Notes: a model not told the origin generated them from the sequence alone. 64,000 bases of DNA from Microbulbifer yueqingensis (GCF_900100355.1 NZ_FNFH01000006.1:169278-233277); one strand, 5' to 3'; positions 19,007 to 27,231 are shown, numbered from the stretch's first letter. Numbers and translations are program-made.

Positions 19007-19936
19007 ATGATGAGTTTGCAAGAGTGGCGCAACGGCGCCAGCATTTTCGCCCACGGGGATTTCCCGGTTTTCACCCGTGTCGGCGGTAATCCCGCCGGGC
19101 CGGCGCTGTTGCTGCTGCATGGCTTTCCCACTTCCTCCTGGGACTGGAACCGCGTCTGGGATGCGCTGGCTGCCAATTTCAGCCTGTATACCCTCGATAT
19201 GCTCGGCTTCGGTGACTCCCCCAAACCGCGCAATTTCCCCTATCGCATCGAAGACCAGGCGACCCTGGTCGAGTCGTGGCTGCTGCACCTGGGGGTGGGG
19301 GAATTCCATATCCTCGCCCACGATTACGGTGATACCGTCGCCCAGGAGCTGCTGGCACGCTACCGGCAACGACAGGATGCAAGCGGGGATAAAGGCGTCG
19401 GCCTGCGGGTCGCGAGTGTGTGCCTGCTGAACGGTGGCCTGTTTCCGGAGGCCCATCGGCCGGCGCTAATCCAGCGCCTGCTGTCTTCACCGGTGGGGCC
19501 GCTGGTGGGGCGCATCGGTAACCGCAAAAGACTCGCCGCCAACATGGCGCGGATTTTCGGCCCGCAGACCCAGCCCTGCGAGGAGGAAATCGATAATTTC
19601 TGGAAGCTGCTCTGCAACCGCGACGGCAGGAGAATCCTGCACCGCCTGGTACGCTATATGTCAGAGCGTCGCCGACACCGCAAACGCTGGGTAGGCGCGC
19701 TTTGCGAGACTGAGGTGCCCTTGAAACTGATCGTTGGCCTGTTCGATCCTGTCTCCGGCAGGCATATGGCCGCGCGCTACCGCGAGCTGGTTCCGCAGGC
19801 AGATATAACCGGGCTCGAGGGTATTGGTCACTACCCGCAACTGGAAGCGCCCCAGGCAGTGCTGGATGCCTTGCGGGGGTTTATGCTCCGCCACGGGCTG
19901 GCAAAATACCCGGCGCAGGTGCTGGCCGGGGCCTGA
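19007..19936 (+). CDS. Alpha/beta hydrolase with Asp nucleophile (haloalkane dehalogenase/MEST-like)
   Basis: A 309-residue hydrolase. The oxyanion motif LLHGFPTSSWDWN and the strand LDMLGFGDSPKP are typical. The nucleophile elbow reads ILAHDYGDTVAQ, so the nucleophile is Asp, as in haloalkane dehalogenases, epoxide hydrolases and MEST proteins, not the Ser of esterases. The His is in GIGHYPQLEAPQ, and an acid is probably in VGLFDPVSGRH. Reaction expected: hydrolysis through an ester intermediate on Asp; the substrate is not known. Two adjacent ATG codons (19007, 19010) are possible starts. Confidence 0.85.
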   Translation: MMSLQEWRNGASIFAHGDFPVFTRVGGNPAGPALLLLHGFPTSSWDWNRVWDALAANFSLYTLDMLGFGDSPKPRNFPYRIEDQATLVESWLLHLGVGEFHILAHDYGDTVAQELLARYRQRQDASGDKGVGLRVASVCLLNGGLFPEAHRPALIQRLLSSPVGPLVGRIGNRKRLAANMARIFGPQTQPCEEEIDNFWKLLCNRDGRRILHRLVRYMSERRRHRKRWVGALCETEVPLKLIVGLFDPVSGRHMAARYRELVPQADITGLEGIGHYPQLEAPQAVLDALRGFMLRHGLAKYPAQVLAGA

Positions 19937-19968
19937 CGACCCGCAACTGTTTGAAGGGGAAAGAGTCG

Positions 19969-20157
19969 ATGCGCTGCTGGCGCCGCTACTGGAAATTCCT
20001 ACTGGCACTGGCCGTGGTGGTGGGCCTGGTCCTGTTGCAATTCTCCGGCAGGCGCGGGGAGAACCGCATTGCCCCTTCCCTTCATGAAACTGCCGCTGGC
20101 CACGGTTCGCTGCTGTCGCCCCTCCCGGCCTTCCGCCTGCGATTCATCCCTTCCTGA
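19969..20157 (+). CDS. Possible small single-span membrane protein
   Basis: A 62-codon frame with a strong ribosome-binding site (GAAGGGGAAAG) six bases before ATG 19969, 32 bases after the hydrolase stop. It encodes a basic N-terminus (MRCWRRYWK), one hydrophobic span (FLLALAVVVGLVLLQF) and a basic tail, as expected for a positive-inside small membrane protein. No family is recognised, so it is called only from its start signal and membrane segment. The 240 bases after it, up to the next start, hold no other clear feature. Confidence 0.4.
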   Translation: MRCWRRYWKFLLALAVVVGLVLLQFSGRRGENRIAPSLHETAAGHGSLLSPLPAFRLRFIPS

Positions 20158-20399
20158 TCCCCCGCCGCGGTCATTCGCCCACGCGGTTTGGCGCACGGAA
20201 CTACGCGAGACTGGCAATGCGAGGTCGTTAACGCGGCGCATTAATGGTCCATTCCTGAATTGTCCTGCTTTTTCACGCCAGGCAACCCCGGTGTGACGTG
20301 TTTCTCAATCCGCACCCTTGTTATAGTCGTAGGCCTGTATGGCGGCTGTCTGAGCGAACACCAGTCACCGCGATCGAAAATAATGCAAAAGGCCTACCT

Positions 20400-22598
20400 G
20401 TGAATACCAGACTCTATCCAGCGGTTTCCATCCTGTTCCTGCTGCTTGCCCTGGTGGCCTGCGGGTCCGGGGAAGATGCCAGCGAGCAAGCAGGCGGTAA
20501 CCCTGCGGCGGAAACGACGGCGGCCACGGCAGCTGCCGCTGGGGAGGTGCCCGCAGAACCAATGCCGCCGGCCTTCCAGAACTATTCGGAGCGCGGCGAT
20601 CTGCCGGCGCTGCGCGAACGGGGGGTGCTGCGCCTGCTGGCGCCCCGCGGCGAAGCCGAGGATGCGCTACCCCGTGACGGCCTGCCGGGCAGTGCCTGGC
20701 GCGAGCTGGCGGAGAAATTCGCCCGCAGCCGGGGATTGAAGCCGCAGTGGGTATATGTGGAATCCTTTGCCGGCCTTGTCCCGGCCCTGGTGGAGGGTCG
20801 AGGCGACGTGATTGCGATCAACTTCTCGCGTACACAGGAACGTGAGGAGCGGGTTTCCTTTACCCGGCCCCTGCAGTATGTGCGCGAGTTGCTGGTGACC
20901 AGTGCCGAGGAGGGTAAGGTCGCCGCCGATGAACCCATGCTGGTGGCAGTGCGCCGAGGCAGCGCATTTGCTGCCACGCTCGAGGCGCAAAACGCGCTGG
21001 AGGAGGGTCCTGCAGGCGAGGGGCGATTCACAATCGCCTACCTGGACGAGCCAGTTGATCACGATTCGCTGCTCGATGCAGTGGTCGCCGGTGATTACCA
21101 GGCCACCGTACTGGACAGCAACCTGGCCGATGCCCTGCTGCCAGACTATCCACAGCTGGAGGCGAGCGACAGCCTGGGTTCGCAGCGCGCTATCGCCTGG
21201 GCGGTGCGCAAGGAGAACCCGGCCCTCAAGCGCGCCCTGAATGAGTTTTTTACTTCCGAGCACCTGGTTGCCAGCCAGATGAGGGAACGGCCGCTGCGCG
21301 ACTGGGCTGAAATCCAGTCGAATCGCACCCTGCGGGTACTGACCCGCAATCACCCCGCATCCTATTTCATGTGGCAGGGTGAGCTGATGGGGTTTGATTA
21401 CGACCTGCTGCAGCAGTTTGCACGGGAAAACAACCTCCGTCTCAGCATGGTAGTGCCGGGGCCTGACGTAGATCTCGGTGAGGCGCTCCGCTCCGGGCTG
21501 GGGGACGTGATCGCTGCGTCCCTGACGGTGACCGATGCGCGCCACGAGCAGGGCCTGCGCTTTACCCGCCCTTACCTTGAGGTGACCGAGCAGGTGATCG
21601 CCGCCAGGCCACTGCCGGACACCGATGCGGATCAACCGATTGCAGAGTTTTTGGCAGGCAGGGAGGTTGCGGTAAACCCGCTTACGAGTTTCTACAGTAA
21701 CCTGCGCGCACTGGAGGAAACGCAGGAGCAACCCCTGCAGGTGGTTCCGGTAGAGGGCGCGGCGACCGAGCACCTGATTGATGCAGTCGTTCGTGGTGAA
21801 TACGACTTCACCGTAGCGGACTCGCACCTGGTGGATATCGAGAGCACCTATCGGGATGATTTTGCTGTGGTCGGGGAGCTGCCGGGCAAGCGCGACATTG
21901 CCTGGGCGGTGCGGCCGGACCAGCCGGTACTGCTGAAGCACCTCAACAGTTTCCTCAACAAGCACTATCGCGGTCTGTTTTTCAATGTCACTTACAACAA
22001 GTATTTCCGGCAGGCCAAGAGAATTCGCAGCCACACCGCCAAGCGCCTGCGCAATACTGACGAGCTGTCACCTTTCGACCCGCTAGTGCGCAAATATGCC
22101 GGGGACTCGGACCGTGACTGGCGCATGGTCGTGGCGCAGATGTACCAGGAGAGCCAGTTCGACCCGCAGGCGCGTTCCTTCGCCGGTGCCCGCGGCCTGA
22201 TGCAAGTACTGCCGCGTACCGCGGCCCAGATGGGCATCTCTGACCTGTTTGTCCCGGAGAATAATATCCGCGCCGGCGTTACTTATCTCGACTGGCTGGA
22301 AGAGCGCTTCCCCCGCGACCTGGACTTCGACCAGAAAATCTATTTTACCCTCGCGGCATACAATGCGGGGCACGGGCATGTGCGCGATGCACGCCGGCTG
22401 GCGGAATCCCTCGGCAAGGATCCGGACCGCTGGTTCGGCCATGTGGAAGAGGCGATGCTGAAACTGTCGCAGCCGGAGTATTACCGCAAGGCGCGCTTCG
22501 GTTACGTGCGCGGCCGCGAGCCGGTCAATTATGTCCGGCAGATTCGCAGCCGCTACCTGGGTTACCTGGCGGTGGCGCGCAACGAGAGCGGGCAGTAA
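20400..22598 (+). CDS. MltF-like lytic transglycosylase lipoprotein with two solute-binding domains
   Basis: A 732-residue lipoprotein. GTG 20400 is chosen because it directly gives a lipoprotein signal (NTRLYPAVSILFLLLALVAC, lipobox Cys21); the open frame continues upstream but without signal-like sequence. Two family-3 solute-binding domains occupy about residues 60-300 and 305-545, each with the conserved FTRP segment (EERVSFTRPL and QGLRFTRPYL). An SLT goose-lysozyme-type domain follows, with catalytic Glu584 in QMYQESQFDPQA and the downstream GLMQVLPRTA and AAYNAGHGHV motifs. It should cleave peptidoglycan to 1,6-anhydro-muropeptides. Ordinary MltF has one solute-binding domain and about 480-520 residues. 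Confidence 0.88.
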   Translation: MNTRLYPAVSILFLLLALVACGSGEDASEQAGGNPAAETTAATAAAAGEVPAEPMPPAFQNYSERGDLPALRERGVLRLLAPRGEAEDALPRDGLPGSAWRELAEKFARSRGLKPQWVYVESFAGLVPALVEGRGDVIAINFSRTQEREERVSFTRPLQYVRELLVTSAEEGKVAADEPMLVAVRRGSAFAATLEAQNALEEGPAGEGRFTIAYLDEPVDHDSLLDAVVAGDYQATVLDSNLADALLPDYPQLEASDSLGSQRAIAWAVRKENPALKRALNEFFTSEHLVASQMRERPLRDWAEIQSNRTLRVLTRNHPASYFMWQGELMGFDYDLLQQFARENNLRLSMVVPGPDVDLGEALRSGLGDVIAASLTVTDARHEQGLRFTRPYLEVTEQVIAARPLPDTDADQPIAEFLAGREVAVNPLTSFYSNLRALEETQEQPLQVVPVEGAATEHLIDAVVRGEYDFTVADSHLVDIESTYRDDFAVVGELPGKRDIAWAVRPDQPVLLKHLNSFLNKHYRGLFFNVTYNKYFRQAKRIRSHTAKRLRNTDELSPFDPLVRKYAGDSDRDWRMVVAQMYQESQFDPQARSFAGARGLMQVLPRTAAQMGISDLFVPENNIRAGVTYLDWLEERFPRDLDFDQKIYFTLAAYNAGHGHVRDARRLAESLGKDPDRWFGHVEEAMLKLSQPEYYRKARFGYVRGREPVNYVRQIRSRYLGYLAVARNESGQ

Positions 22599-22607
22599 GC
22601 GCCCGCA

Positions 22608-23486
22608 TTAGCGAGCGGGCTGGCCGAGGTCGGACAGCAATCGAGCCAGCCAGGCCGTCACGCCCGGATACTGGTCCATATCCAGCACAAACTCCTGCCC
22701 CCGCGCGGCGCTCTGCAGTTTGCAAAAGCCGGGCATATCTCCCGGGCCCTGTTCCCAGCGCCAGAGGTTGGCGTGGTAGCTAAGCGGGCTGCGGCCCGGC
22801 TGCGGATAGAAGGAGTCCGGCAGTCGCCAGGCGGATGGTCGGGGTGAGTCGGGACGGGTGAGTACCAGCCGCTCCTCCAGCCGGGGGAAAATTCCTGCGC
22901 CGGGCAGCGAAGCGGCTCGGCCACAGAGATCGATTTCGTCACTGGAAATATAGAGAGTGTTACGGGGGTCCGCACCGATATTGAAGTGCGGGTGATAGCG
23001 CGCCCACGGCAGCGCGTTCATGGGCAGTCCGTCTACCGCCTTTACCTGGCCGATACCCATCCAGCCCCACAGGACATGTCGCGCCGGGGCCTGCTTCACA
23101 AAGCGCCAGTGCCCTCCCACCATCTCCACCGGCCGGAAGAGCCCGAAAAACAGGAACAGGTCACCCTCGTCCACGCCCTGTCGACGCAGGTGTCCCTGGG
23201 CGGCACCGGTCTGTCCCAGTAGCGGCCGCCAGCCGCGCCGGCGCGAAAGCGCATCACGGTACATGTCCGGGTCCAGGTGCACGCCTTCGGTAGCGGTGTG
23301 ACGACCACGAGTCAGGTCCTGGACCAGCTCGCCAATCGGGATGTCCCGGAAATGCAGCTGCCCGTATTGGATGCCGGACCTGGCGTCGGGAATGGGCAGG
23401 GGATAGAGAGACCCATCGGGAAAGATCGGGCTGGGACAGCCGCCGGCGGAGGAGTCGAAGCCCTTGCGGCTCAGGATCAGGCGCAT
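22608..23486 (-). CDS. Nmad3-type protein (nucleotide modification-associated domain 3)
   Basis: A 292-residue protein whose start, RLILSRKGFDSSAGGCPSP, followed by IFPDGSLYPLPIPD, matches the Nmad3 family. Other family-like segments are GVHLDPDMY, DLFLFFGLFRPVE and MNALPWARYHPHF. Nmad3 was described by comparative genomics as linked to DNA base modification systems, some phage-borne. Here it stands alone among housekeeping genes, convergent with the transglycosylase gene and with no methylase, glycosyltransferase or restriction gene nearby. Biochemical function unknown. Confidence 0.75.
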   Translation of the reverse strand: MRLILSRKGFDSSAGGCPSPIFPDGSLYPLPIPDARSGIQYGQLHFRDIPIGELVQDLTRGRHTATEGVHLDPDMYRDALSRRRGWRPLLGQTGAAQGHLRRQGVDEGDLFLFFGLFRPVEMVGGHWRFVKQAPARHVLWGWMGIGQVKAVDGLPMNALPWARYHPHFNIGADPRNTLYISSDEIDLCGRAASLPGAGIFPRLEERLVLTRPDSPRPSAWRLPDSFYPQPGRSPLSYHANLWRWEQGPGDMPGFCKLQSAARGQEFVLDMDQYPGVTAWLARLLSDLGQPAR

Positions 23487-23677
23487 GGATTCCCTCCTTT
23501 ACGGTGGACAACTGGCAGGGGCCTGGAGCTTAACCCGGGAGGAGAGCAGAGAAAACCCGCCTGGCACCATTTCGGCTCGGTGGAAACCCGGCGTCGCGAG
23601 TCCCCGTTCATCGGCGTATTGGCACCAACACATGCACTGTCGCTGCTGCCCCAGGGGCATGAAGCTATTTTTGCATC

Positions 23678-23703
23678 GAAAAAACGGGGCCGCTCTGGAC
23701 CCC
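23678..23703 (-). terminator. Terminator of the cyanase operon
   Basis: On the minus strand, a 6-bp GC stem (GGGGTC/GGCCCC, one wobble pair) with a 6-base loop is followed by G and a run of six or seven T residues, about 65 bases past the cyanase stop. A second hairpin (TGGCCA/TGGCCA, near 23740-23757) lies between it and the stop codon. Confidence 0.8.
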
Positions 23704-23768
23704 TGCCAAGGTGGGATAGAGAAAAGGTGTGTGAAATTGTGGCCACGACATGGCCAGTGAGGAAAACT

Positions 23769-24218
23769 TCAGTATTCCTTGTAGGGCAGGAACTTGCCGG
23801 ACAGCACTACCCTGACCCGGTCCCCTTTCGGGTCAGCCTCCCGCTCGATATCCAGCGAGAAGTCGATTGCGCTCATGATGCCATCCCCGAACTCCTCGTT
23901 GATGAGTTCTTTTATGGTGCTCCCGTAAACGTTTACCACTTCGTACCACCGATAGATCAGCGGGTCGGTGGGCACGGCGGTGGGTAGTGAACCCTTGTAG
24001 GGCACGGCCTGGAGCCAGGCGATGGCGTCTTCGGGAAGGTCGAAGATCTCCGCCACAACCATTGCCTGTTGTTTACTCATGGCCATCTGTCCCAGGCAGG
24101 CGGCAGTGGTCCATTCCTTTGACAGGCCGAGCGCGGCGGCCACCTGGCTCCAGCGGATGTCCTTGCGGATTCTTGTTGCCTGGATCATGCGGGTCACTTC
24201 TTCACGGCTGTTGATCAT
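23769..24218 (-). CDS. cynS: Cyanate hydratase (cyanase)
   Basis: A 149-residue enzyme of family length that converts cyanate and bicarbonate to ammonia and CO2 (via carbamate). The N-terminal helical domain ends in LPEDAIAWLQAVPYKGS. The C-terminal catalytic part has IYRWYEVVNVYG, holding the Arg and Glu that line the active site, and GIMSAIDFSLDIE with the catalytic Ser. It is the last gene of a three-gene minus-strand operon, starting 10 bases after the phosphatase-kinase gene. The operon supplies ammonia or nitrite nitrogen, and its promoter region carries nitrogen-control elements. Confidence 0.95.
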   Translation of the reverse strand: MINSREEVTRMIQATRIRKDIRWSQVAAALGLSKEWTTAACLGQMAMSKQQAMVVAEIFDLPEDAIAWLQAVPYKGSLPTAVPTDPLIYRWYEVVNVYGSTIKELINEEFGDGIMSAIDFSLDIEREADPKGDRVRVVLSGKFLPYKEY

Positions 24219-24228
24219 GGTTTTCTCC

Positions 24229-26016
24229 TCAAGTGGTGTCGGTAAGCAGGTAGAACATTGTGATCAGGGCGAGGAATTGCAGCAGCGCCAGGCCCCGCCA
24301 GAAGGCCACCGGGTTGCGCTCGATCAGCGGTGGCCGCTCAGCGGAGAGGTAAGCCGGGTTGGGATGGCGAAGGTCGTAGAGAAATTCCGACAGCTGGTCG
24401 TAGCGCCGGTGGGGATCCGGGTGCACGGCACGGCGGATCGCCGCATCAACCCATGCAGGCAGTTCGCGATCTGTCCGGACCAGACTGCGATAACCGAGCC
24501 GGCGCTGCGCGCTGATGGTGCGTGCCCGCGCCATTCTGGGGCCATAGGGAAACTCGCCGGAAAGCAGGTGGTAGGCCAGCACCCCGAGTGAAAACAGGTC
24601 GGAGCGGGGTGATGGCGCCTGTCCGAGGAGGCATTCAGGAGCGCTGTAAAGCGCAGTGCCCAGTAGCTCGTCGCCGCCACTTGCGCCGGCCAGCTCCTCG
24701 AGTCCGCCGATCCGTACCGCACCGTAGTCGATGATCTTAACCGTCCCGGCCCGGTCGATCATGATGTTGTCCGGTTTCAGGTCCCGGTGCAGCATCTCCA
24801 TGCGATGCAGGGCCTGCAGCCCCCTGCCCACCTGGCCGACGATATCCCGGACTGTTTCCAGGTCGGGTTGTGGGTGGTCGCGGAGCCATTGGGAGAGGGG
24901 CTGCCCGTCGATGTACTCGGAGGTGGTGTAGAGATAATGCCGCTCCCGGTCGATGGGTGCAGCCCCCAGCAGGTGCGTATTGCTGACGCGTCGGGCGATC
25001 CATTCCTCCGCCAGGAATCGCTCCAGGTAGGCGGCATCACCACCGGATTCAGTGGCGGGGACCTTGAGGAACACACGGGTGCCGCTTGCGCTGTCGGTGG
25101 CCAGGTAGGCGCGGCTACGGGCAGTTGCGTGAAGCTCCCTCTGGATCAGGTAACCGTCCAGTTCACTGCCGGCCCGAAGCGCCGGCGGCAGGGGCAGGCG
25201 ATCGGCAGCCCGCCGCAGGGCGGTGGTTTCCTGTCCGGGCAGCTCATCGATGCGCACGACCTGCACGGTCAGGTTGTCGTTACTGCCATGCTCCAGTGCG
25301 GCTCGCCCGATTGCCCTCGCGGCTGTATCCAGGTCCAGCTGCGGATCATCCAGCAGGTCAATGATCACGCCCGCGGGGACATATTCGTGCACGCCATCGG
25401 TGGTGAGCAGGTAGCACTGCCCCTGCTGCAGGGGCAGGTTGCGGTAATCGGGCTCGTCACGATGGCGCGATCCCAGCGCCCGGCTCAGGTAGCTCTCGCC
25501 GGCCGAGCGCCACTGGCGGTGATCGCTGGTGAGCTGTTCCAGTGCGCCGTCCTGCAGGCGGTAGATGCGTGTGTCGCCGATATGGAACAGGTGGGCCATG
25601 CGGCCCCGCAGCACCAGGGCGCTGAATGTACAGACGTAGCCGCGGTCGCGCTCGAACCGGTAAGGGCCTGCACGTGTCTGGGTGTCCAGCCAGGAGTCGA
25701 TAGCCGCGATCACGCGGGTGCCCGCATTGCGCACCGACCAGGCCTCCGAGGTGCAGTAGTAGTCCTCGAGGAAGGTCTTCACGGCCGTCTCGCTGGCGAC
25801 CTGGCTGACCTCACTGCTACTGATACCGTCGGCAATAGCCAGGGTCACGCCTTTCACCGCCAGCTGCGGTAGCCGCGGCACCACTGCACCGTGAAAGTCC
25901 TGGTTGTGGGGCTTCCGTCCGGCGCTGCTGAACTGGCCGATAGAGACCCGCAACTGGCTCGCGGAGGCATGTGGTGATTGCCCGGCCACCGCTGGCCGGG
26001 CGTGGATGGTTGCCAT
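24229..26016 (-). CDS. PP2C phosphatase-Ser/Thr kinase fusion protein
   Basis: A 595-residue bifunctional signalling protein. Residues ~15-255 are PP2C-like: KPHNQDFHG, LAIADGISSSE, HIGDTRIYRL, LLTTDGVHEYV and GSNDNLTVQV provide the metal-binding Asp residues. Residues ~285-560 are a protein kinase with catalytic loop HRDLKPDNIMID, DYG in place of DFG, the Lys strand VFLKVP, and an APE-like SAPECLL. The glycine-rich loop is poor in Gly (ELHATARSRAY). A C-terminal membrane span (LALLQFLALITMFYLL) anchors it. Start ATG 26016 is used because the longer frame would overlap the transporter gene. Similar fusions sit beside nitrate/nitrite assimilation genes in pseudomonads; the target here is unknown. 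Confidence 0.9.
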   Translation of the reverse strand: MATIHARPAVAGQSPHASASQLRVSIGQFSSAGRKPHNQDFHGAVVPRLPQLAVKGVTLAIADGISSSEVSQVASETAVKTFLEDYYCTSEAWSVRNAGTRVIAAIDSWLDTQTRAGPYRFERDRGYVCTFSALVLRGRMAHLFHIGDTRIYRLQDGALEQLTSDHRQWRSAGESYLSRALGSRHRDEPDYRNLPLQQGQCYLLTTDGVHEYVPAGVIIDLLDDPQLDLDTAARAIGRAALEHGSNDNLTVQVVRIDELPGQETTALRRAADRLPLPPALRAGSELDGYLIQRELHATARSRAYLATDSASGTRVFLKVPATESGGDAAYLERFLAEEWIARRVSNTHLLGAAPIDRERHYLYTTSEYIDGQPLSQWLRDHPQPDLETVRDIVGQVGRGLQALHRMEMLHRDLKPDNIMIDRAGTVKIIDYGAVRIGGLEELAGASGGDELLGTALYSAPECLLGQAPSPRSDLFSLGVLAYHLLSGEFPYGPRMARARTISAQRRLGYRSLVRTDRELPAWVDAAIRRAVHPDPHRRYDQLSEFLYDLRHPNPAYLSAERPPLIERNPVAFWRGLALLQFLALITMFYLLTDTT

Positions 26017-26032
26017 TAATAGATGGTACTGA

Positions 26033-26875
26033 TCAGCTTGCGCTGACCGACGCGCCGACCGCGCTGTCGAGGCTGCGCTTGGGGGCAGTGCGCACATGGG
26101 TGCTGTACAGGGTGAGACCGGTGAAGGCGAGGCCGCCCACCAGGTTGCCCAGCGCGGTGGGGATTTCGTTCCAGAGGAAGTAGTCTGCCACTGAGAAGCC
26201 GCCACCCATGATCATGGCGGAGGGGAACAGGAACATGTTCACCACAGAGTGCTCGAAGGTCATGAAGAAAAACAGCATGATCGGCATCCACATGGCCAGC
26301 ACCTTGCCACTCACATGGGTGGAAATCATCGCGCCCACGACGCCCATGGATACCATCCAGTTACACAGCATGCCGCGCAGGAAAATGGTGAACCAGCCGG
26401 CGGCACCGTACTCCGCGTATCCCACGGTACGGGACTCGCCGATCCCGGCGATCTTCTGGCCCACCGCGCCCGGCTCGACCTGGAAGCCGTAGGTGAAGAC
26501 GAAGGCCATCATGAAAGCTACCGTGAGCGCCCCGCCAAAGTTGCCCAGGAAGACCAGCCCCCAGTTGCGCAGGATGCCGTTCACCGTAACGCCGGGGCGG
26601 CGGTCGAGCCAGGCCAGGGGCGTGAGCACGAATACGCCAGTGAGCAGATCAAAGCCCATCAGGTAAAGCATGCAGAAACCCACCGGGAACAGCACTGCAC
26701 CGAGCAGCGGACTGCCGGTGGTGACGGTAATGGTGATCGCGAATACCGCCGCCAGCGCCAGGATGGCGCCGGCCATATAGGCTCGGATCAGGGTATCCCG
26801 CGTGGACATGAAGATTTTTGCCTCACCGGCATCGACCATCTTGGTCGCAAATTCCGTGGGTAATAGGTAAGCCAT
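26033..26875 (-). CDS. Formate/nitrite transporter family channel
   Basis: A 280-residue inner-membrane protein of the FNT family with six membrane spans. FNT-like features include the N-terminal ARA-type helix (IRAYMAGAILALAAVFAIT), FPVGFCMLYLMGFDLLTGVF, FLGNFGGALTVA, LRGMLCNWMVSMGV with the conserved Asn, and FMTFEHSVVNMFLFP with His and Asn near the pore. It conducts small monovalent anions such as nitrite or formate. The start is set at ATG 26875. It is first in the operon with the phosphatase-kinase and cyanase genes, so nitrite or cyanate-related nitrogen uptake is more likely than formate traffic. Confidence 0.92.
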   Translation of the reverse strand: MAYLLPTEFATKMVDAGEAKIFMSTRDTLIRAYMAGAILALAAVFAITITVTTGSPLLGAVLFPVGFCMLYLMGFDLLTGVFVLTPLAWLDRRPGVTVNGILRNWGLVFLGNFGGALTVAFMMAFVFTYGFQVEPGAVGQKIAGIGESRTVGYAEYGAAGWFTIFLRGMLCNWMVSMGVVGAMISTHVSGKVLAMWMPIMLFFFMTFEHSVVNMFLFPSAMIMGGGFSVADYFLWNEIPTALGNLVGGLAFTGLTLYSTHVRTAPKRSLDSAVGASVSAS

Positions 26876-26946
26876 GTTGTTATCCCCGGTCTGTGGATTG
26901 TCTGTGTCTCCACACGGCGCCGCTTCGGAAAAAGTCGCCGGCCCAT

Positions 26947-27000
26947 AAAAAAACGGCGTCCTCACACGGCGGGGGAAACCCTGCCGCGGAAGACGCCGTT
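26947..27000 (-). terminator. Terminator hairpin in the leader of the FNT-kinase-cynS operon (possible attenuator)
   Basis: Read on the minus strand: a 9-bp outer stem (AACGGCGTC/GACGCCGTT) enclosing a second GC hairpin, followed at once by seven T residues. It lies about 70 bases before the FNT start and about 50 bases after the predicted sigma-54 transcription start. It would end the operon transcript unless antitermination occurs. A further hairpin (CCGT-6-base loop-ACGG, 27026-27044) precedes it. Confidence 0.75.
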
Positions 27001-27060
27001 GTCTGTGGAAACTGGTTTTTCTGAAAGACCGTAGCTAAACGGCCCGCCACTCAGAAATTA

Positions 27061-27075
27061 GCAACATTCATGCCA
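27061..27075 (-). promoter_or_regulatory. Sigma-54 (RpoN) promoter -24/-12 element
   Basis: On the minus strand the sequence TGGCATGAATGTTGC matches the sigma-54 consensus TGGCAC-N5-TTGC with one mismatch, and has the obligatory GG-N10-GC spacing. The predicted transcription start is near 27049, giving a leader of about 170 bases before the FNT gene. Sigma-54 promoters need an enhancer-binding activator; a candidate NtrC site lies upstream. Confidence 0.8.
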
Positions 27076-27206
27076 GCCCTGGGCGGGCAGCCCAATAGCG
27101 ATACAGCGCTGTCCGAGAGGCTGGCAGACGGGGGCGAAGCGCCGTAAGTCCGGGCAGGAGGGGGCGTAAGGTTATCGAGCCTGGAAGCCGGGCACCAGCC
27201 CCCGAC

Positions 27207-27231
27207 AAAAAATGCACTCTCCGGGTGCATT
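27207..27231 (-). terminator. Terminator of the PH-domain gene, overlapping the NtrC-like palindrome
   Basis: A 7-bp stem (AATGCAC/GTGCATT) with a 7-base loop, followed by a T run on the minus strand, starts about 20 bases after the PH-domain gene stop. The same palindrome fits an NtrC operator, so this DNA may do both jobs. Confidence 0.7.
27213..27229. promoter_or_regulatory. Candidate NtrC binding site (upstream activating sequence)
   Basis: The palindrome TGCAC-N7-GTGCA is exactly 17 bp, the size and arm sequence of enteric NtrC operators. Its centre lies about 170 bases upstream of the predicted sigma-54 start, a normal enhancer distance. A half-site (GCACCA, 27192-27197) lies between it and the promoter. 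It is also explained by the hairpin stem of the preceding gene's terminator, so binding needs testing. Confidence 0.55.

Noticed and set aside
26947..27060. Canonical ANTAR double-hexaloop, cobalamin, guanidine or Moco riboswitch in the FNT leader
   Set aside because: Only one 6-base loop is visible (UUAGCU, without A at position 1), and conserved cores of the named riboswitches are absent. Only a generic terminator-type attenuator is supported.
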